Shown piece after piece: positions 36,215-45,565 of a stretch of 64,000 bases of DNA; positions within the stretch are counted from its first letter, which is position 1, and every line of letters starts with the position of its first letter. Source of the DNA: Pseudomonas sp. S04 (GTDB lineage Bacteria > Pseudomonadota > Gammaproteobacteria > Pseudomonadales > Pseudomonadaceae); assembly GCF_009834545.1 (NCBI RefSeq), contig NZ_CP019427.1, positions 6,011,001 to 6,075,000 of the forward strand. The letters run 5' to 3'. The position numbers and the translations under genes are program-made. The notes below the pieces were generated by a model. The model was given only the letters and a program-made list of their open reading frames with translations, had not been told where the DNA came from and ran no database searches.

Positions 36215-37552
36215 ATGGCCAGTGTGCTGATTCGCAATGCGCGACTGGTCAACGAAGGACGAGTATTCGATGCCGATCTGCTGGTGGATCATGGACGCAT
36301 CGTGAAAATTGCCAGCAGCATCGACGGCGAAAACGCTGCGGTGCAAATCGACGCCAAAGGCCAATGGCTGCTGCCGGGGATGATCGACGACCAGGTGCAT
36401 TTCCGTGATCCGGGGGCGCCGGAAAAAGGTAGCTTCTACAGCGAGTCGCGGGCAGCGGTGGCCGGTGGCATTACCAGTTTCATGGACATGCCCAACACCC
36501 ATCCGGCGACCTTGACCCTGGCAGCGCTGGCCGATAAAAAACGCCGGGCGGCGATGCATTCGGTGGCCAACTACGGCTTCCACTTCGGCGTCAGCAACGA
36601 CAACCTGGACACCGTCGCGGCGCTCAACCCCAGTGAGGTGGCAGGGGTCAAAGTGTTCATGGGCGCGTCCACCGGTAACATGCTGGTGGATGACCCGCGC
36701 GTTCTGGAACGGCTGTTTGCCGAGGTGCCGACCTTGCTCCTGGCCCATTGCGAACACAGCCCCAGCATCCGCCTCAACGAGAGCGAATTCGCCGAACGTT
36801 ACGGCGACAGTGTGCCCGCCAGCGCCCACCCGCTGATTCGTGATGCCGAGGCGTGCTTTCGGTCATCCTCCCTGGCCGTCGACCTGGCCAAGCGGTTTGG
36901 CACTCGCCTGCACATCCTGCACCTGACCACCGCCTGCGAACTGGCGCTGTTCGATGATCGGCCCCTGGCGCAGAAACACATCAGCGCCGAGGTCTGCCTG
37001 CATCACTTGTTGTTCGATGATCGTGACTATCCACGCCTGGGCAACCTGATCAAGTGCAACCCGGCCATCAAGACCCAGGCTGACCGCGATGCGTTGCGCC
37101 GGGCCCTGCTGAGTCACCGTCTGGATGTCATCGGCAGCGACCATGCGCCGCATACCTGGGCGCAGAAACAGCTGCCTTATCCACAGGCACCCGCCGGCTT
37201 GCCACTGGTGCAACACGCCCTCCCCGCGCTGTTGGAACTGGTGGCCGACGGCCTGATTCCGCTGCCGACGCTGGTGGCGAAAACCAGCCATCGGGTAGCG
37301 GACCTGTTTGCCATTCCCGATCGCGGTTACCTGCGCGAAGGATACTGGGCCGACCTGGTGCTGATCCGTCCCGAACCTGGGGGCAAGGCGGTCGACCAGC
37401 AGCCGATTCTCGCGCAATGCGCCTGGACGCCGTTTGCCGGACGGCAGTTTCGCCACAGCGTCAGCACTACTCTGGTCTCGGGACAAATCGCCTGGCACGC
37501 CGAAAGTATTAATGACGGCTGCCAGGGTTTACCTTTACGGTTCATGCGTTGA
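36215..37552 (+). CDS. pyrC: Dihydroorotase, Zur-cluster paralogue (PyrC2 type)
   Basis: A 445-residue class I-like dihydroorotase, the third enzyme of pyrimidine synthesis. The metal motif usually written HxH reads DDQVHFRDPG (Q60, H62), as in the Gln-containing subtype; the later GSDHAPHTW holds the catalytic Asp. The start at 36215 is 2 bp after the previous stop. It is probably a backup enzyme for the zinc-dependent housekeeping PyrC. The PAO1 counterpart is the PA5541 type gene. Confidence 0.88.
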   Translation: MASVLIRNARLVNEGRVFDADLLVDHGRIVKIASSIDGENAAVQIDAKGQWLLPGMIDDQVHFRDPGAPEKGSFYSESRAAVAGGITSFMDMPNTHPATLTLAALADKKRRAAMHSVANYGFHFGVSNDNLDTVAALNPSEVAGVKVFMGASTGNMLVDDPRVLERLFAEVPTLLLAHCEHSPSIRLNESEFAERYGDSVPASAHPLIRDAEACFRSSSLAVDLAKRFGTRLHILHLTTACELALFDDRPLAQKHISAEVCLHHLLFDDRDYPRLGNLIKCNPAIKTQADRDALRRALLSHRLDVIGSDHAPHTWAQKQLPYPQAPAGLPLVQHALPALLELVADGLIPLPTLVAKTSHRVADLFAIPDRGYLREGYWADLVLIRPEPGGKAVDQQPILAQCAWTPFAGRQFRHSVSTTLVSGQIAWHAESINDGCQGLPLRFMR

Positions 37553-37589
37553 ATCCGGTTTTGCGTAAAACTGCCGGGGGTCACTGAGC

Positions 37590-38489
37590 ATGCTGAAAAT
37601 CACCTTGGCCGATGGGACCGTGCGCGAGTACGACCAGGCGCTCTCAGTATCGGAGCTGGCCTCGAGCATAGGCCCGGGGCTAGCGAAAGCAGCGGTCGCC
37701 GGACGGGTGAACGGCCTGTTGGTGGACTGCGCGTTCATGATCCGCCAGGACGCCCGCGTCAGCCTCATCACCGCCCGCGAACCGCAAGGCCTGGAGATTC
37801 TGCGGCGCTCCTGCGCACTGCTGCTGGGCATGGCGCTCAAGCAACTGCATGCCAAGGCCGAGCTGGTTGCCGCAGCGCCAGTCGGTGATGGTTTCTACTG
37901 TGATTTCACCCTGGCGCGAGCCTTGGGCCCTGAAGATCTGCAACGGATCGAGACCCGGATGATCGCGCTGGCCGCCGCCAACCATTCACTGCATTACGTG
38001 CTGGCGAGCTACTGGTCGATGGACGGCACCGCGCTGGCCGCAGGCCCCTATGTGCCCACCACCCGGGTGATGAACGCGTTTGCCCTGACCCACTTGAGTG
38101 GCAAGGGAACGCAACGCATCTATGGCGTGTGCTGGACCGACCAGCAGGAGTTGCAGGCGTGGCAAGCCACCCCGCAACTGGTCGTCATCAACATCGATGA
38201 ACGCCAGATCGACTACAGCCAAGCGCTGACCGACACCCTGCGCCGCGCCGGGGTGCACGCTCACTCGGACCTGCGCAACGAGCATATCGTCAGCAAGATC
38301 CGCCAGCATCGATCGCAGGGCGTGGAGTATGTGCTGGTGATTGGGCAACGGGAGATGGAGGGCGGTTTTGTCAGCCTGCGCGACGGCTTTGGAGACAACC
38401 TGGGCAGGATGAGTGTGCAGGCGGTGTGCGACTATCTGCTGAAGGCCAGTGACGGGCGGCATTGCGCCGCCCCACAGCAAAGCGCTTAA
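37590..38489 (+). CDS. ThrRS-derived protein lacking the catalytic domain (TGS + N2 + anticodon-binding)
   Basis: The 299-residue product consists of a TGS domain (1-62), a threonyl-tRNA synthetase second additional (N2, editing) domain (about 72-190, with DNGFYYD-like GDGFYCD at 99-105 and QRIYGVCW at 175-182) and an anticodon-binding domain (about 196-286, with SDLRNEHIVSKIR). The class II catalytic core of about 290 residues is missing, and QRIYG is followed directly by the anticodon domain. The editing residues are also lost: HxxxH reads R73-S-C-A-L77 and CxxxH reads A150-A-G-P-Y154. It cannot aminoacylate or edit by the known chemistry. It ends the Zur-controlled run, 37 bp after pyrC, and overlaps the convergent DUF3617 gene by 4 bp. 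Confidence 0.85.
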   Translation: MLKITLADGTVREYDQALSVSELASSIGPGLAKAAVAGRVNGLLVDCAFMIRQDARVSLITAREPQGLEILRRSCALLLGMALKQLHAKAELVAAAPVGDGFYCDFTLARALGPEDLQRIETRMIALAAANHSLHYVLASYWSMDGTALAAGPYVPTTRVMNAFALTHLSGKGTQRIYGVCWTDQQELQAWQATPQLVVINIDERQIDYSQALTDTLRRAGVHAHSDLRNEHIVSKIRQHRSQGVEYVLVIGQREMEGGFVSLRDGFGDNLGRMSVQAVCDYLLKASDGRHCAAPQQSA

Positions 38490-39007
38490 GCCCGCGGCTT
38501 GACGGTGCCGCAATCCTGCCCCAGCCACACGGCACGGGTGTCCATGCTGCCCTGTTGCTGGATGCCGGTGGCATTGAAGGTGCCATTGACCTTGGTATTG
38601 AACTCGCGGTCGCTGAGGAAGGTGGCAACACCGGAACCCTGGGCTTTCGGGCAACTGAAGCGAAACTTCCACTGGTTAGCGCTGCGGTCGGTGATCTCTT
38701 GCTTGCAGCCCGACTGCGCGTCCTGCAGCGGAATATCGTCGGTTTTCACTTGCTCGGGTGTCAGGCAAACGCGGATGCCCTTGCCGCCCATGTTGATCCC
38801 CTGTTTCTCCAGGGCGGCCTTTTGTGCCGGGGTCATCTGGTTACCCAACTGCCCGAGGATCAATTGCAGGTCCGGCAGATTCTGGTTGTCGACCTTCATG
38901 TTGCTGGAGGTCAATTCCCACAGACCCGGTTGCAGCATCTGCGCCTGAGCGGCCACAGGAAGTGACAAGCCAACAGCCATGGCCAAACCCAGCAGACGTA
39001 CGTTCAT
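38486..39007 (-). CDS. DUF3617 periplasmic protein
   Basis: A 173-residue protein with a signal peptide (residues 1-22, ending AQA) and the DUF3617 pattern: LQPGLWELTS after the signal, a central RVCLTPEQ and later paired cysteines (GCKQE, FSCPKAQG, DCGTVK). Function unknown; DUF3617 proteins are common in pseudomonads. It is leftward and convergent with the ThrRS-like gene. Confidence 0.87.
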   Translation of the reverse strand: MNVRLLGLAMAVGLSLPVAAQAQMLQPGLWELTSSNMKVDNQNLPDLQLILGQLGNQMTPAQKAALEKQGINMGGKGIRVCLTPEQVKTDDIPLQDAQSGCKQEITDRSANQWKFRFSCPKAQGSGVATFLSDREFNTKVNGTFNATGIQQQGSMDTRAVWLGQDCGTVKPRA

Positions 39008-39138
39008 TGAGTAACTCCTAGTCAGTAATGGCCGTTAGACGTCGCCAATCTACTTCGGTTGCATAGCGAATTAAATAGCGACATTCATCGAAGAACATGG
39101 TCTGTTACGCATTGAATTCTCCGGAGCAAGGTTGCCCC

Positions 39139-40578
39139 ATGGATTTTTTTGGCCCCCATCTTTTTGCCTACCTGATCACGCTCATTCACTCCCTGGGCAC
39201 GATGGCCGCAGTCCACGCCGTGCTGACCGTCAGGACCGCCCAAGGCTCGATTGCCTGGGCCCTGTCGTTGATCTTCATTCCCTACCTGACCCTCATTCCC
39301 TACCTGGTGTTCGGACGCAGCACCTTCGATGCGTACATCAAGGCTCGGCGCCAGGCCAACGAAGAGATGCGCAAGGCCATCGCCGACCTGAACTGGCGCC
39401 CATGGGTCGAGGAAGCGCTGACCGCCCGTGCCTCCAATGCCTACGACTCGCTGCGCGCCATGCCGAAGCTGGGGCGCATGCCGTGCCTGGCGAACAACCA
39501 ACTGCGCCTGCTGATCAATGGCCAGGCCACCTTCGACGCGATCTTCGAAGCCATCGAGCAGGCCCGGGAAGCGGTGCTGATCCAGTTCTTCATTGTCCAT
39601 GACGACCAGCTCGGGCGGCGCCTGCAAAGCCTGCTGATCAAAAAAGCCGCGCAGGGGGTCGCGGTCTACCTGCTGTATGACCGCATCGGCAGCCACTCCC
39701 TGCCCCACCGCTACGTGCAGGAGCTGCGCGATGCTGGCGTCCAGGTCAAAGCGTTTGCCACCCGCAGCGGCTGGCTCAATCGGTTCCAGGTGAACTTTCG
39801 CAACCATCGCAAGATCGTGGTCGTCGACGGCCGGCAAGGCTTCGTCGGTGGGCACAACGTCGGCGACGAATACCTGGGCGCCAAGCCCCCGCTCTCGCCA
39901 TGGCGCGACACCCACGTGGCGGTCAGCGGCCCGGTGGTGGCCTGCATGCAGGAATCGTTCGCCGAAGACTGGTTCTGGGCGGCGCGCGAACTGCCGCCAT
40001 TGATCCTGCCACAGAGCTATCCCGACGACGGCGTGCTGTGCCAGTTGTTGGCCAGCGGCCCGGCAGACCCCTACGAAACCTGCTCGTTGTTCTTCGTCGA
40101 AGCGATTCATGCCGCCACGCAGCGCGTGTGGATCACCAGCCCGTACTTCATCCCCGATGAAGCAGTATTTGCCGCGCTGCGCCTGGCGGTCCTGCGTGGC
40201 GTCGATGTGCGGTTGCTGCTGCCGTCGCGACCGGATCACCGCATCGTCTATGCCGCCTCCAGCCTGTATGCCTTTGAAGCCGTACGGGCTGGGGTCCGGG
40301 TGTTCCGTTATCAACCGGGGTTCCTGCATCAGAAGGTAGTGCTGGTCGACAGCGAAATCAGCGCCATCGGCAGCGCCAACCTGGACAACCGTTCGTTCCG
40401 GCTGAATTTCGAGGTGATGTTGTTGACCGTCGACAGCGCCTTTGCCGGCGAAGTGGAACAGATGCTCAACGCCGACTTCGCCCTGTCCCACGAGATCAAC
40501 GAGGACGAAGGCCGGGAGACCCATCGCCTCAGGCAGCTCGGTATGCGGGTCGCCCGCCTGATTTCGCCGATTCTCTAG
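39139..40578 (+). CDS. cls: Cardiolipin synthase (phospholipase D type)
   Basis: A 479-residue membrane enzyme that condenses two phosphatidylglycerol molecules into cardiolipin and glycerol. Two N-terminal transmembrane helices (about 5-60) precede two PLD domains with HKD motifs: [10 protein letters not shown] near 223 and [10 protein letters not shown] near 399. The ATG at 39139 has GGAGCAAGG upstream and starts [12 protein letters not shown]; the frame to 39097 is unlikely. It ends 4 bp inside the convergent cfa gene. Confidence 0.95.
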   Translation: MDFFGPHLFAYLITLIHSLGTMAAVHAVLTVRTAQGSIAWALSLIFIPYLTLIPYLVFGRSTFDAYIKARRQANEEMRKAIADLNWRPWVEEALTARASNAYDSLRAMPKLGRMPCLANNQLRLLINGQATFDAIFEAIEQAREAVLIQFFIVHDDQLGRRLQSLLIKKAAQGVAVYLLYDRIGSHSLPHRYVQELRDAGVQVKAFATRSGWLNRFQVNFRNHRKIVVVDGRQGFVGGHNVGDEYLGAKPPLSPWRDTHVAVSGPVVACMQESFAEDWFWAARELPPLILPQSYPDDGVLCQLLASGPADPYETCSLFFVEAIHAATQRVWITSPYFIPDEAVFAALRLAVLRGVDVRLLLPSRPDHRIVYAASSLYAFEAVRAGVRVFRYQPGFLHQKVVLVDSEISAIGSANLDNRSFRLNFEVMLLTVDSAFAGEVEQMLNADFALSHEINEDEGRETHRLRQLGMRVARLISPIL

Positions 40579-41762
40579 GGCGTGTAGATATCGTCCCGGG
40601 TCCAGGGCAGCTCGTGGCTGCCATCGGCATGGGCCTTGACCGCCAGGATCTGGTGCAGGTTGATCCAGCCCCGCGCGAACGCGTAGGCGCAGCCTGCCAG
40701 GTACAGCCGCCAGATCCGCAGCGCTTGCTCCGGCACCTCTTTGGCCGCAGCTTCAAGGTTGTCTTCCAGGCGCTCGCTCCAGTGATCCAGAGTGCGCGCG
40801 TAGTGCAGGCGCAAGCTTTCGACATCGACTATTTCCAGGCCCACCTCGCTGATCTCGGCCGAGATCATCGACAGATGGGGTAGCTCGCCATTGGGGAACA
40901 CATAACGCTCGATGAACTCGCCGGCGCCTCGCCCCACTGGCCGACCATCGATATGTTTGGCGGTAATCCCGTGGTTCATCACCAGGCCGCCTTCGCGGAC
41001 CGCACCAAATAAAGTCTGGCAGTACTGCGCCAGGTTGGCGTGGCCGACGTGTTCGAACATGCCGACGCTTACCACCTTGTCGAATCGGCCATCCTGCGGC
41101 AGGTCGCGATAGTCGAGCAGTTGCAACTCCACCAGATCCTCCAGCCCTTCGTCGCTGACCCGCTGCCGGGCCAACGCCAGTTGCTCTTTGCTCAGGGTCA
41201 CGCCGAACACCCTGACCCCGAATTCCCGCGCCGCATACCGCGCCAACCCGCCCCAGCCGCAGCCGACATCCAGCAAGTATTCACCCGGTTGCAGCCGCAG
41301 CTTGCGGCACAGGTGGCGGAATTTTGCTTGCTGGGCCTGCTCCAGGGATTCGCTGCCGGTTTCGAAATAGGCACAGGAATAGGCCATGTCGCTGTCCAGC
41401 CACAGCTGGTAGAAGGCATTCGACAGGTCGTAGTGGTAGGAGATCGCCGCCGCATCGGTGGCCTTGTCATGCAGGCTGCGTACCGGCTGGTCGTCATCGT
41501 CTTCGTTGAGCAGGGCCTGGCTCCACTCATCACACACCCGGATCACGTCGCTGATCGAACCTTCGAGTTCGAGCTTGCCCTCGACGAAGGCCGCGCCCAA
41601 CAGGTCCAGGCTGGGGTGGGTAAATTGCGCGACCATTTGCGGGTCCTTGACCACAATCGTGACACTGGGCGCAGGGCCCAGGTTAAATTCGTGGCCGTCC
41701 CAGAGTCGCAAGCGAAGCGGCAGTTGCAGATTCTGTAAGGCCGGTGGAAGTTGCGCGAGCAT
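40575..41762 (-). CDS. cfa: Cyclopropane-fatty-acyl-phospholipid synthase
   Basis: A 395-residue SAM-dependent enzyme that adds a methylene bridge to unsaturated phospholipid acyl chains. The SAM loop is [10 protein letters not shown] near residue 163-172, and YSCAYFE and [10 protein letters not shown] are further Cfa hallmarks. It is convergent with cls, so two membrane-lipid genes meet. Full length; its start codon at 41762 lies about 170 bp from the parS-like site. Confidence 0.93.
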   Translation of the reverse strand: MLAQLPPALQNLQLPLRLRLWDGHEFNLGPAPSVTIVVKDPQMVAQFTHPSLDLLGAAFVEGKLELEGSISDVIRVCDEWSQALLNEDDDDQPVRSLHDKATDAAAISYHYDLSNAFYQLWLDSDMAYSCAYFETGSESLEQAQQAKFRHLCRKLRLQPGEYLLDVGCGWGGLARYAAREFGVRVFGVTLSKEQLALARQRVSDEGLEDLVELQLLDYRDLPQDGRFDKVVSVGMFEHVGHANLAQYCQTLFGAVREGGLVMNHGITAKHIDGRPVGRGAGEFIERYVFPNGELPHLSMISAEISEVGLEIVDVESLRLHYARTLDHWSERLEDNLEAAAKEVPEQALRIWRLYLAGCAYAFARGWINLHQILAVKAHADGSHELPWTRDDIYTP

Positions 41763-41926
41763 GAAAATTCCCCTTGTTTCAGACGTCTGAAATGAGGGTA
41801 GACCATAGTAGAAAATTAGCTGGCTATCGAATCAGACAGCTGCGCAGGCACGCCCTCACTGCGGTTGACTGTCATTTCTGGTTTCAGTTCGATAAAGCCG
41901 ATTGCTCACAATTTGTCCCGCCTACA

Positions 41927-41942
41927 TGTTCCACGTGGAACC
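41927..41942. promoter_or_regulatory. parS-type ParB site, intergenic
   Basis: TGTTCCACGTGGAACC contains the same perfect 14-bp palindrome as the folE2 site, 6.8 kb away. It lies between the divergent cfa start region and the stop of the periplasmic protein gene, followed by ccccgcg...cgcgggg, a 7-bp hairpin (41941-41971) that may be a terminator. Confidence 0.8.
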
Positions 41943-41986
41943 CCGCGCCTGGCTACCAACCGAACGCGGGGTACGCCGTTACTGGC

Positions 41987-44128
41987 TCAGGAAGCCTGGC
42001 GCCGGCGCCGCAGCAACAACAGGCCCGCTACCCCCACCAGGAGCAGCCCGCCAACCTGCAGCACGCGCTTGTATGGGCGCAAGTCCGAACGCACGTTGTC
42101 CACTGCCTCGGTCACGTAGCGCTGGTTGGCGGCGGCGAAGTCCGGCTCCTCACACTGCTGGCCAAAGTTCTCTGCCCACGGCACATAAGGCCCCTGCTCG
42201 ACGTAGCGCCGGTACAACGCACGCTGGTCCTCAAGGCCGGTATCCCAGCCCGAGGCCTTGCACAGCACGGCGGCGAAGGCCTGGCTGGTATGGGGCAGCA
42301 GGTCGGCCGCCTGGCTCGCCAGCGCGGTGGCGACGTAGCGATAGTGGAAGCGCTCGTTTGGCTGGGCGACGCTGGCTTGCTGACGCTGGACTTCGCCGAG
42401 GGCGATCAGGGGGGCGACCTTGATCTCGGGGATGTCGAGGCTGAAGTTGCCATCGAAGGTGGCGAAATCCGGGGCCAGCTCGTAGCCGAGCAGCTCCATG
42501 CCGTGTTCCCGGGCCAACCGGCCCGCGTCATAGAAGGCTGCGGCACGTTTGGTCGGCCACCAGCTCGACTGCGCGGTTTCGCGCAAGCCCACGTACTCCT
42601 TGGCCAGCGCCTGCAGCCCAGGGTTGTCGAAGTACGCCGCGGCCTCGGCATAACGCTCCTCGCGCAGCAAACGCCGGCCCAGCAGGTCGCGCAAGCGCGC
42701 GCTCACCGGCAGGGGCTCGTAGTTGTCACGCTGCTCCTGGGTCAGTGGTGCGGGGGCCGGCACTTGCTGGTCCACGAACTGCTTGAGTTCGTCCACCGTC
42801 AGCACCCGCTCCGCAACCAGCGCGGCGTCCTGCCAATACAGGTCCTGGCTGCGGTACAACTGCTCGAATGCCTGCAGGTAGTCGCCGCGCTCCAATGCCA
42901 GCAAGGCACTTTCACCCTCGACCCGGCAGCCAGGCTTCAGCGCTTCATAGTCACCGCTGGCGGTGTTGCGCAGGCCCCAGTCTTCATCCTGGGGAAAGGC
43001 TTTGGCCGCCTTGGCATACGCACTGGCAGCCAAGGCCTTGTCGCCGTCGCGCAGCGCCATTTTTGCCCGCAGCCACCAGGCCAGGCCACCGTCACCGGCA
43101 TGCTCGAGCAGGGTTTTGCTGGTGGCGTAATCACCGATCTGGTAGTTCAGCGCCGCCAGGCGGTCAGCATTTTCCAGGCTGCCGGTAGTGCTCTGTATCA
43201 GGGCCTTGATGATTTTCTGTTCAGCCGGCGGTTGCTCACCGAAGGACCAGCCTACGTGGCTGATCAACGCCGCCGTGACCAATTGCTGGACCGCCTGGCC
43301 TTCGAGCAAGGGGATGAGCTGCGCCTCAGGCATGGCATTGAGCTCATCGATCAACTGCTTGAGGGAGCTGTAGCCGACGGGCGAACCTTGCCGGCTCTGG
43401 GTCGCGTACAACTCGACAGCACTGTTCCAGTCACCCGCCTGGCGCACCAGTCGCGCTTCTTCACCGAGGCTGGCAATACCCAGTTCGAGCGGGTCACTGA
43501 AGCCGTCGACACTCAGTTGACGGGTCTGGATAAAGGCCTGCCGGGCTTGTTGCAAGACGTCCTGACTGGCGGGTTGATGCTGCTCGCTGGCCTGCTGATT
43601 GATAGCCATCAATGCCCGGCCGAGCGAGTACGCGGCCCAGGTGCTGCGCAAGGCGCGTTGACCGGCCGGGAGCGCCAGCACCTGGCGGAAGTAGTCGGCT
43701 GCCGTGGCCGCATCGCCAGCGTTGAACGCCACCGCACCGGCGGTATAGAGGCTGAGTTCCGGGGCCAGGCCGGCACTCTCGGCCAACACCTGGTGCGCGT
43801 CCTGCAGGGTTCGCAGCCGGGTTACCTGCGCGCGCTGCGCATCAGTCAGGCCCAGCTGTTCAGCGTTGATCCGGGCCTGTACGTAGGGGTCCAGGTCACT
43901 GTCGTAATCGCGGCTGAGGCCAGTTGTCGCCGCTGGTTTCAGGCCGGCGATGACCTTGCCCAGGCGATTGATCTCGAACTGGAAACTGCCTTCCGGCAAC
44001 TCACCCAGGGTCATCGCCCGGTCGCCCAACAGGCGCAGTGGAAAGTCCGGCCCGCAGGCGGTGGCAGTGCCCAGCGGCAGAAACAGACTCAACGCGAGCA
44101 AATGCCGCGACCAGTTACGGGAATACAT
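41987..44128 (-). CDS. Large periplasmic protein with TPR-like repeats and C-terminal anchor
   Basis: A 713-residue protein. Residues 1-25 are a signal peptide ending near TATAC; the middle is almost entirely helical with tetratricopeptide-like stretches (for example GAVAFNAGDAATAADYFRQV and AAYFDNPGLQALAKEYVGLR). A transmembrane segment (about 690-707) and RRRRR tail end the protein, so it is probably held in the inner membrane facing the periplasm. I do not recognise a named family. An AAGGAGGT site precedes ATG 44128, which lies inside the end of the upstream DUF3142 gene (14-bp overlap), so the two are co-translated. Confidence 0.75.
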   Translation of the reverse strand: MYSRNWSRHLLALSLFLPLGTATACGPDFPLRLLGDRAMTLGELPEGSFQFEINRLGKVIAGLKPAATTGLSRDYDSDLDPYVQARINAEQLGLTDAQRAQVTRLRTLQDAHQVLAESAGLAPELSLYTAGAVAFNAGDAATAADYFRQVLALPAGQRALRSTWAAYSLGRALMAINQQASEQHQPASQDVLQQARQAFIQTRQLSVDGFSDPLELGIASLGEEARLVRQAGDWNSAVELYATQSRQGSPVGYSSLKQLIDELNAMPEAQLIPLLEGQAVQQLVTAALISHVGWSFGEQPPAEQKIIKALIQSTTGSLENADRLAALNYQIGDYATSKTLLEHAGDGGLAWWLRAKMALRDGDKALAASAYAKAAKAFPQDEDWGLRNTASGDYEALKPGCRVEGESALLALERGDYLQAFEQLYRSQDLYWQDAALVAERVLTVDELKQFVDQQVPAPAPLTQEQRDNYEPLPVSARLRDLLGRRLLREERYAEAAAYFDNPGLQALAKEYVGLRETAQSSWWPTKRAAAFYDAGRLAREHGMELLGYELAPDFATFDGNFSLDIPEIKVAPLIALGEVQRQQASVAQPNERFHYRYVATALASQAADLLPHTSQAFAAVLCKASGWDTGLEDQRALYRRYVEQGPYVPWAENFGQQCEEPDFAAANQRYVTEAVDNVRSDLRPYKRVLQVGGLLLVGVAGLLLLRRRRQAS

Positions 44129-45314
44129 GTGAACCTCCTTGATCAATTTGTGTGCAGCGTGCCCAACCCAGGGTGCGCTCGGCACCGGCGGGCAAACGGC
44201 CGTCCCTGAGGCGGCTGAAACTCAGTTGTCCAGGCGTCTGCTGTACGGCATAGCCGTTGAGCGCATCTACGGCGACGCATTGGCTGACGGCCAGGGTCAC
44301 CCGTTGCGGCAACGTGCCGTCGAGGTTGCCGTCATTTCTGACCACGATGTCGTACAGACCTTGCTGGCTGGAAAGGTTCAACGCCAGGCGGCTGCGCAGT
44401 TGCTCGCCGCGCGCCACGGCACCCAGGGTTGTCAGGCTCCAGGCACGCCGGTCGCCCTTGAGCGGCAGGCGAAACCAGATCAATCCGGCCAGGTGTGGCG
44501 GCGGCTCGGCACGCAACTGGCTGGCCAGTGTCGCCAGTTGTTGCGGGTCGGCCATCAGTTCGCGGCGCTGGCCGACCCGTTCGATCGGCACTTCACTCTC
44601 CACCAGGGGCGCCCCGCCCTCTCCCGGCAGCAGGGCGATGCCATAGGCCGGCAATGCCAGGTAAAACGGTTGCCGAGTGATGCGGCTCCAGCGCTCAGCC
44701 CATTGCTTGGCTTGCACCGGGTCGAACAGGCCAAGCTCCGGACGGCTCACCGCGTGCACTTGCAAGACGCTGCTGTCGACCGCCGCCAGCAAGGCCGCCA
44801 GCTCGGGACTGTCGAGCCAGGCCGGCAAGGCCGTGATGCTCAGCTTCAAGGAGGCGGGCAAGGCCTGGCGCAAACCCAGCAGGAACTCGCGATAGGCCGG
44901 TAATCGCGCGGTCCCGGCATCGTGATCGATTTCCACACCTGCCAGCGTCAAGCCCAAGGCCTGCCAATCGGCGACCATTTGCAGGATCTGCGCCGTGGTA
45001 TCGACCGGGTCCTGGTGCTTGAGCTGGCCATCCAGGCGGACCACCGCAATCAGCGACCGGCCGTCACGCTGCAACAACGGCCCATCGATCTGCGCGCGAC
45101 GCCAGCCGCCTTGTGGATAAGTCTGCAGGGCGAGGACCCGCAGGGTGGAAAAATCGGCACGCGATTGCGCCAGCGCCTCGGCATGGGCGGTGGTCCATTG
45201 GCGCTGCCAGATGTAGAGCTGCTGATCGAGGGGGGGCGCGGTCGACTGCTGGCAACCGCCCAGGAGCGCGAGGCTGAACAACAGCGCACGACGCAGAAGA
45301 TAAATCGAAGACAT
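44115..45314 (-). CDS. DUF3142 lipoprotein
   Basis: A 399-residue protein. The N-terminal signal ends in a lipobox LLGGC (Cys near residue 18-20), so it should be an outer- or inner-membrane lipoprotein. The rest matches DUF3142, a TIM-barrel-like family with a putative glycosidase-like fold (FSTLRVLALQ, GVEIDHDAG, VHAVSRPELG). Glu and Asp in GVEIDHD are candidate catalytic residues, by analogy only. The frame is open to 45440 but the extra N-terminus is a repeat artefact (PHTPYPI), so the start is ATG 45314. It forms an operon with the large periplasmic gene. Confidence 0.8.
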   Translation of the reverse strand: MSSIYLLRRALLFSLALLGGCQQSTAPPLDQQLYIWQRQWTTAHAEALAQSRADFSTLRVLALQTYPQGGWRRAQIDGPLLQRDGRSLIAVVRLDGQLKHQDPVDTTAQILQMVADWQALGLTLAGVEIDHDAGTARLPAYREFLLGLRQALPASLKLSITALPAWLDSPELAALLAAVDSSVLQVHAVSRPELGLFDPVQAKQWAERWSRITRQPFYLALPAYGIALLPGEGGAPLVESEVPIERVGQRRELMADPQQLATLASQLRAEPPPHLAGLIWFRLPLKGDRRAWSLTTLGAVARGEQLRSRLALNLSSQQGLYDIVVRNDGNLDGTLPQRVTLAVSQCVAVDALNGYAVQQTPGQLSFSRLRDGRLPAGAERTLGWARCTQIDQGGSHVFP

Positions 45315-45360
45315 TAAGGGCCCGTGGCTGAAGGACTGACCTGGCCCGCTGGGGGTGGGG

Positions 45361-45408
45361 TATGGGGTATGGGGTATGGGGTATGGGGTATGGGGTATGG
45401 GGTATGGG
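45361..45408. repeat. Heptanucleotide tandem repeat (TATGGGG)6 plus partial
   Basis: Six perfect copies of TATGGGG and one partial (45361-45408), preceded by gggggtgggg. It is 47 bp upstream of the DUF3142 lipoprotein start. Plus-strand runs of four G at 7-bp spacing could form a G-quadruplex. Confidence 0.95.
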
Positions 45409-45511
45409 CGTAGGAGCGAGCTTGCTCGCGAAAAACTCAAGAGCGACGGGTTTTTTCAGACAGCACGCGTCATCGTTAACGTCCATCGCGAGCAAGCTCG
45501 CTCCTACACCC
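45409..45511. repeat. Inverted REP pair (REPIN-like)
   Basis: taggagcgagcttgctcgcg (from 45411) and cgcgagcaagctcgctccta (from 45489) are inverted copies of one REP sequence, about 60 bases apart, each with its own gcgag hairpin. They can also pair with one another as a REPIN. Confidence 0.9.
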
Positions 45512-45565
45512 ATAACCCCACATACGCGCATCAACACCCACACACAGCCGGGCCGGTGCGTCAGC

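Noticed and set aside
39085..40524. 479-codon minus-strand frame opposite cls
   Set aside because: Cls has both HKD motifs and a good start on the plus strand.
41774..44209. 811-codon open frame opposite the periplasmic repeat protein
   Set aside because: The minus-strand gene has a strong ribosome site, a signal peptide and a membrane anchor, whereas the plus-strand reading is low-complexity and has no start signal.
45361..45408. Heptamer array as a CRISPR
   Set aside because: The unit is 7 bp with no spacers, and no cas gene is near.
45315..45440. N-terminal extension of the DUF3142 protein (PHTPYPI repeats)
   Set aside because: It is the translated heptamer array; the lipoprotein signal peptide starts at 45314.
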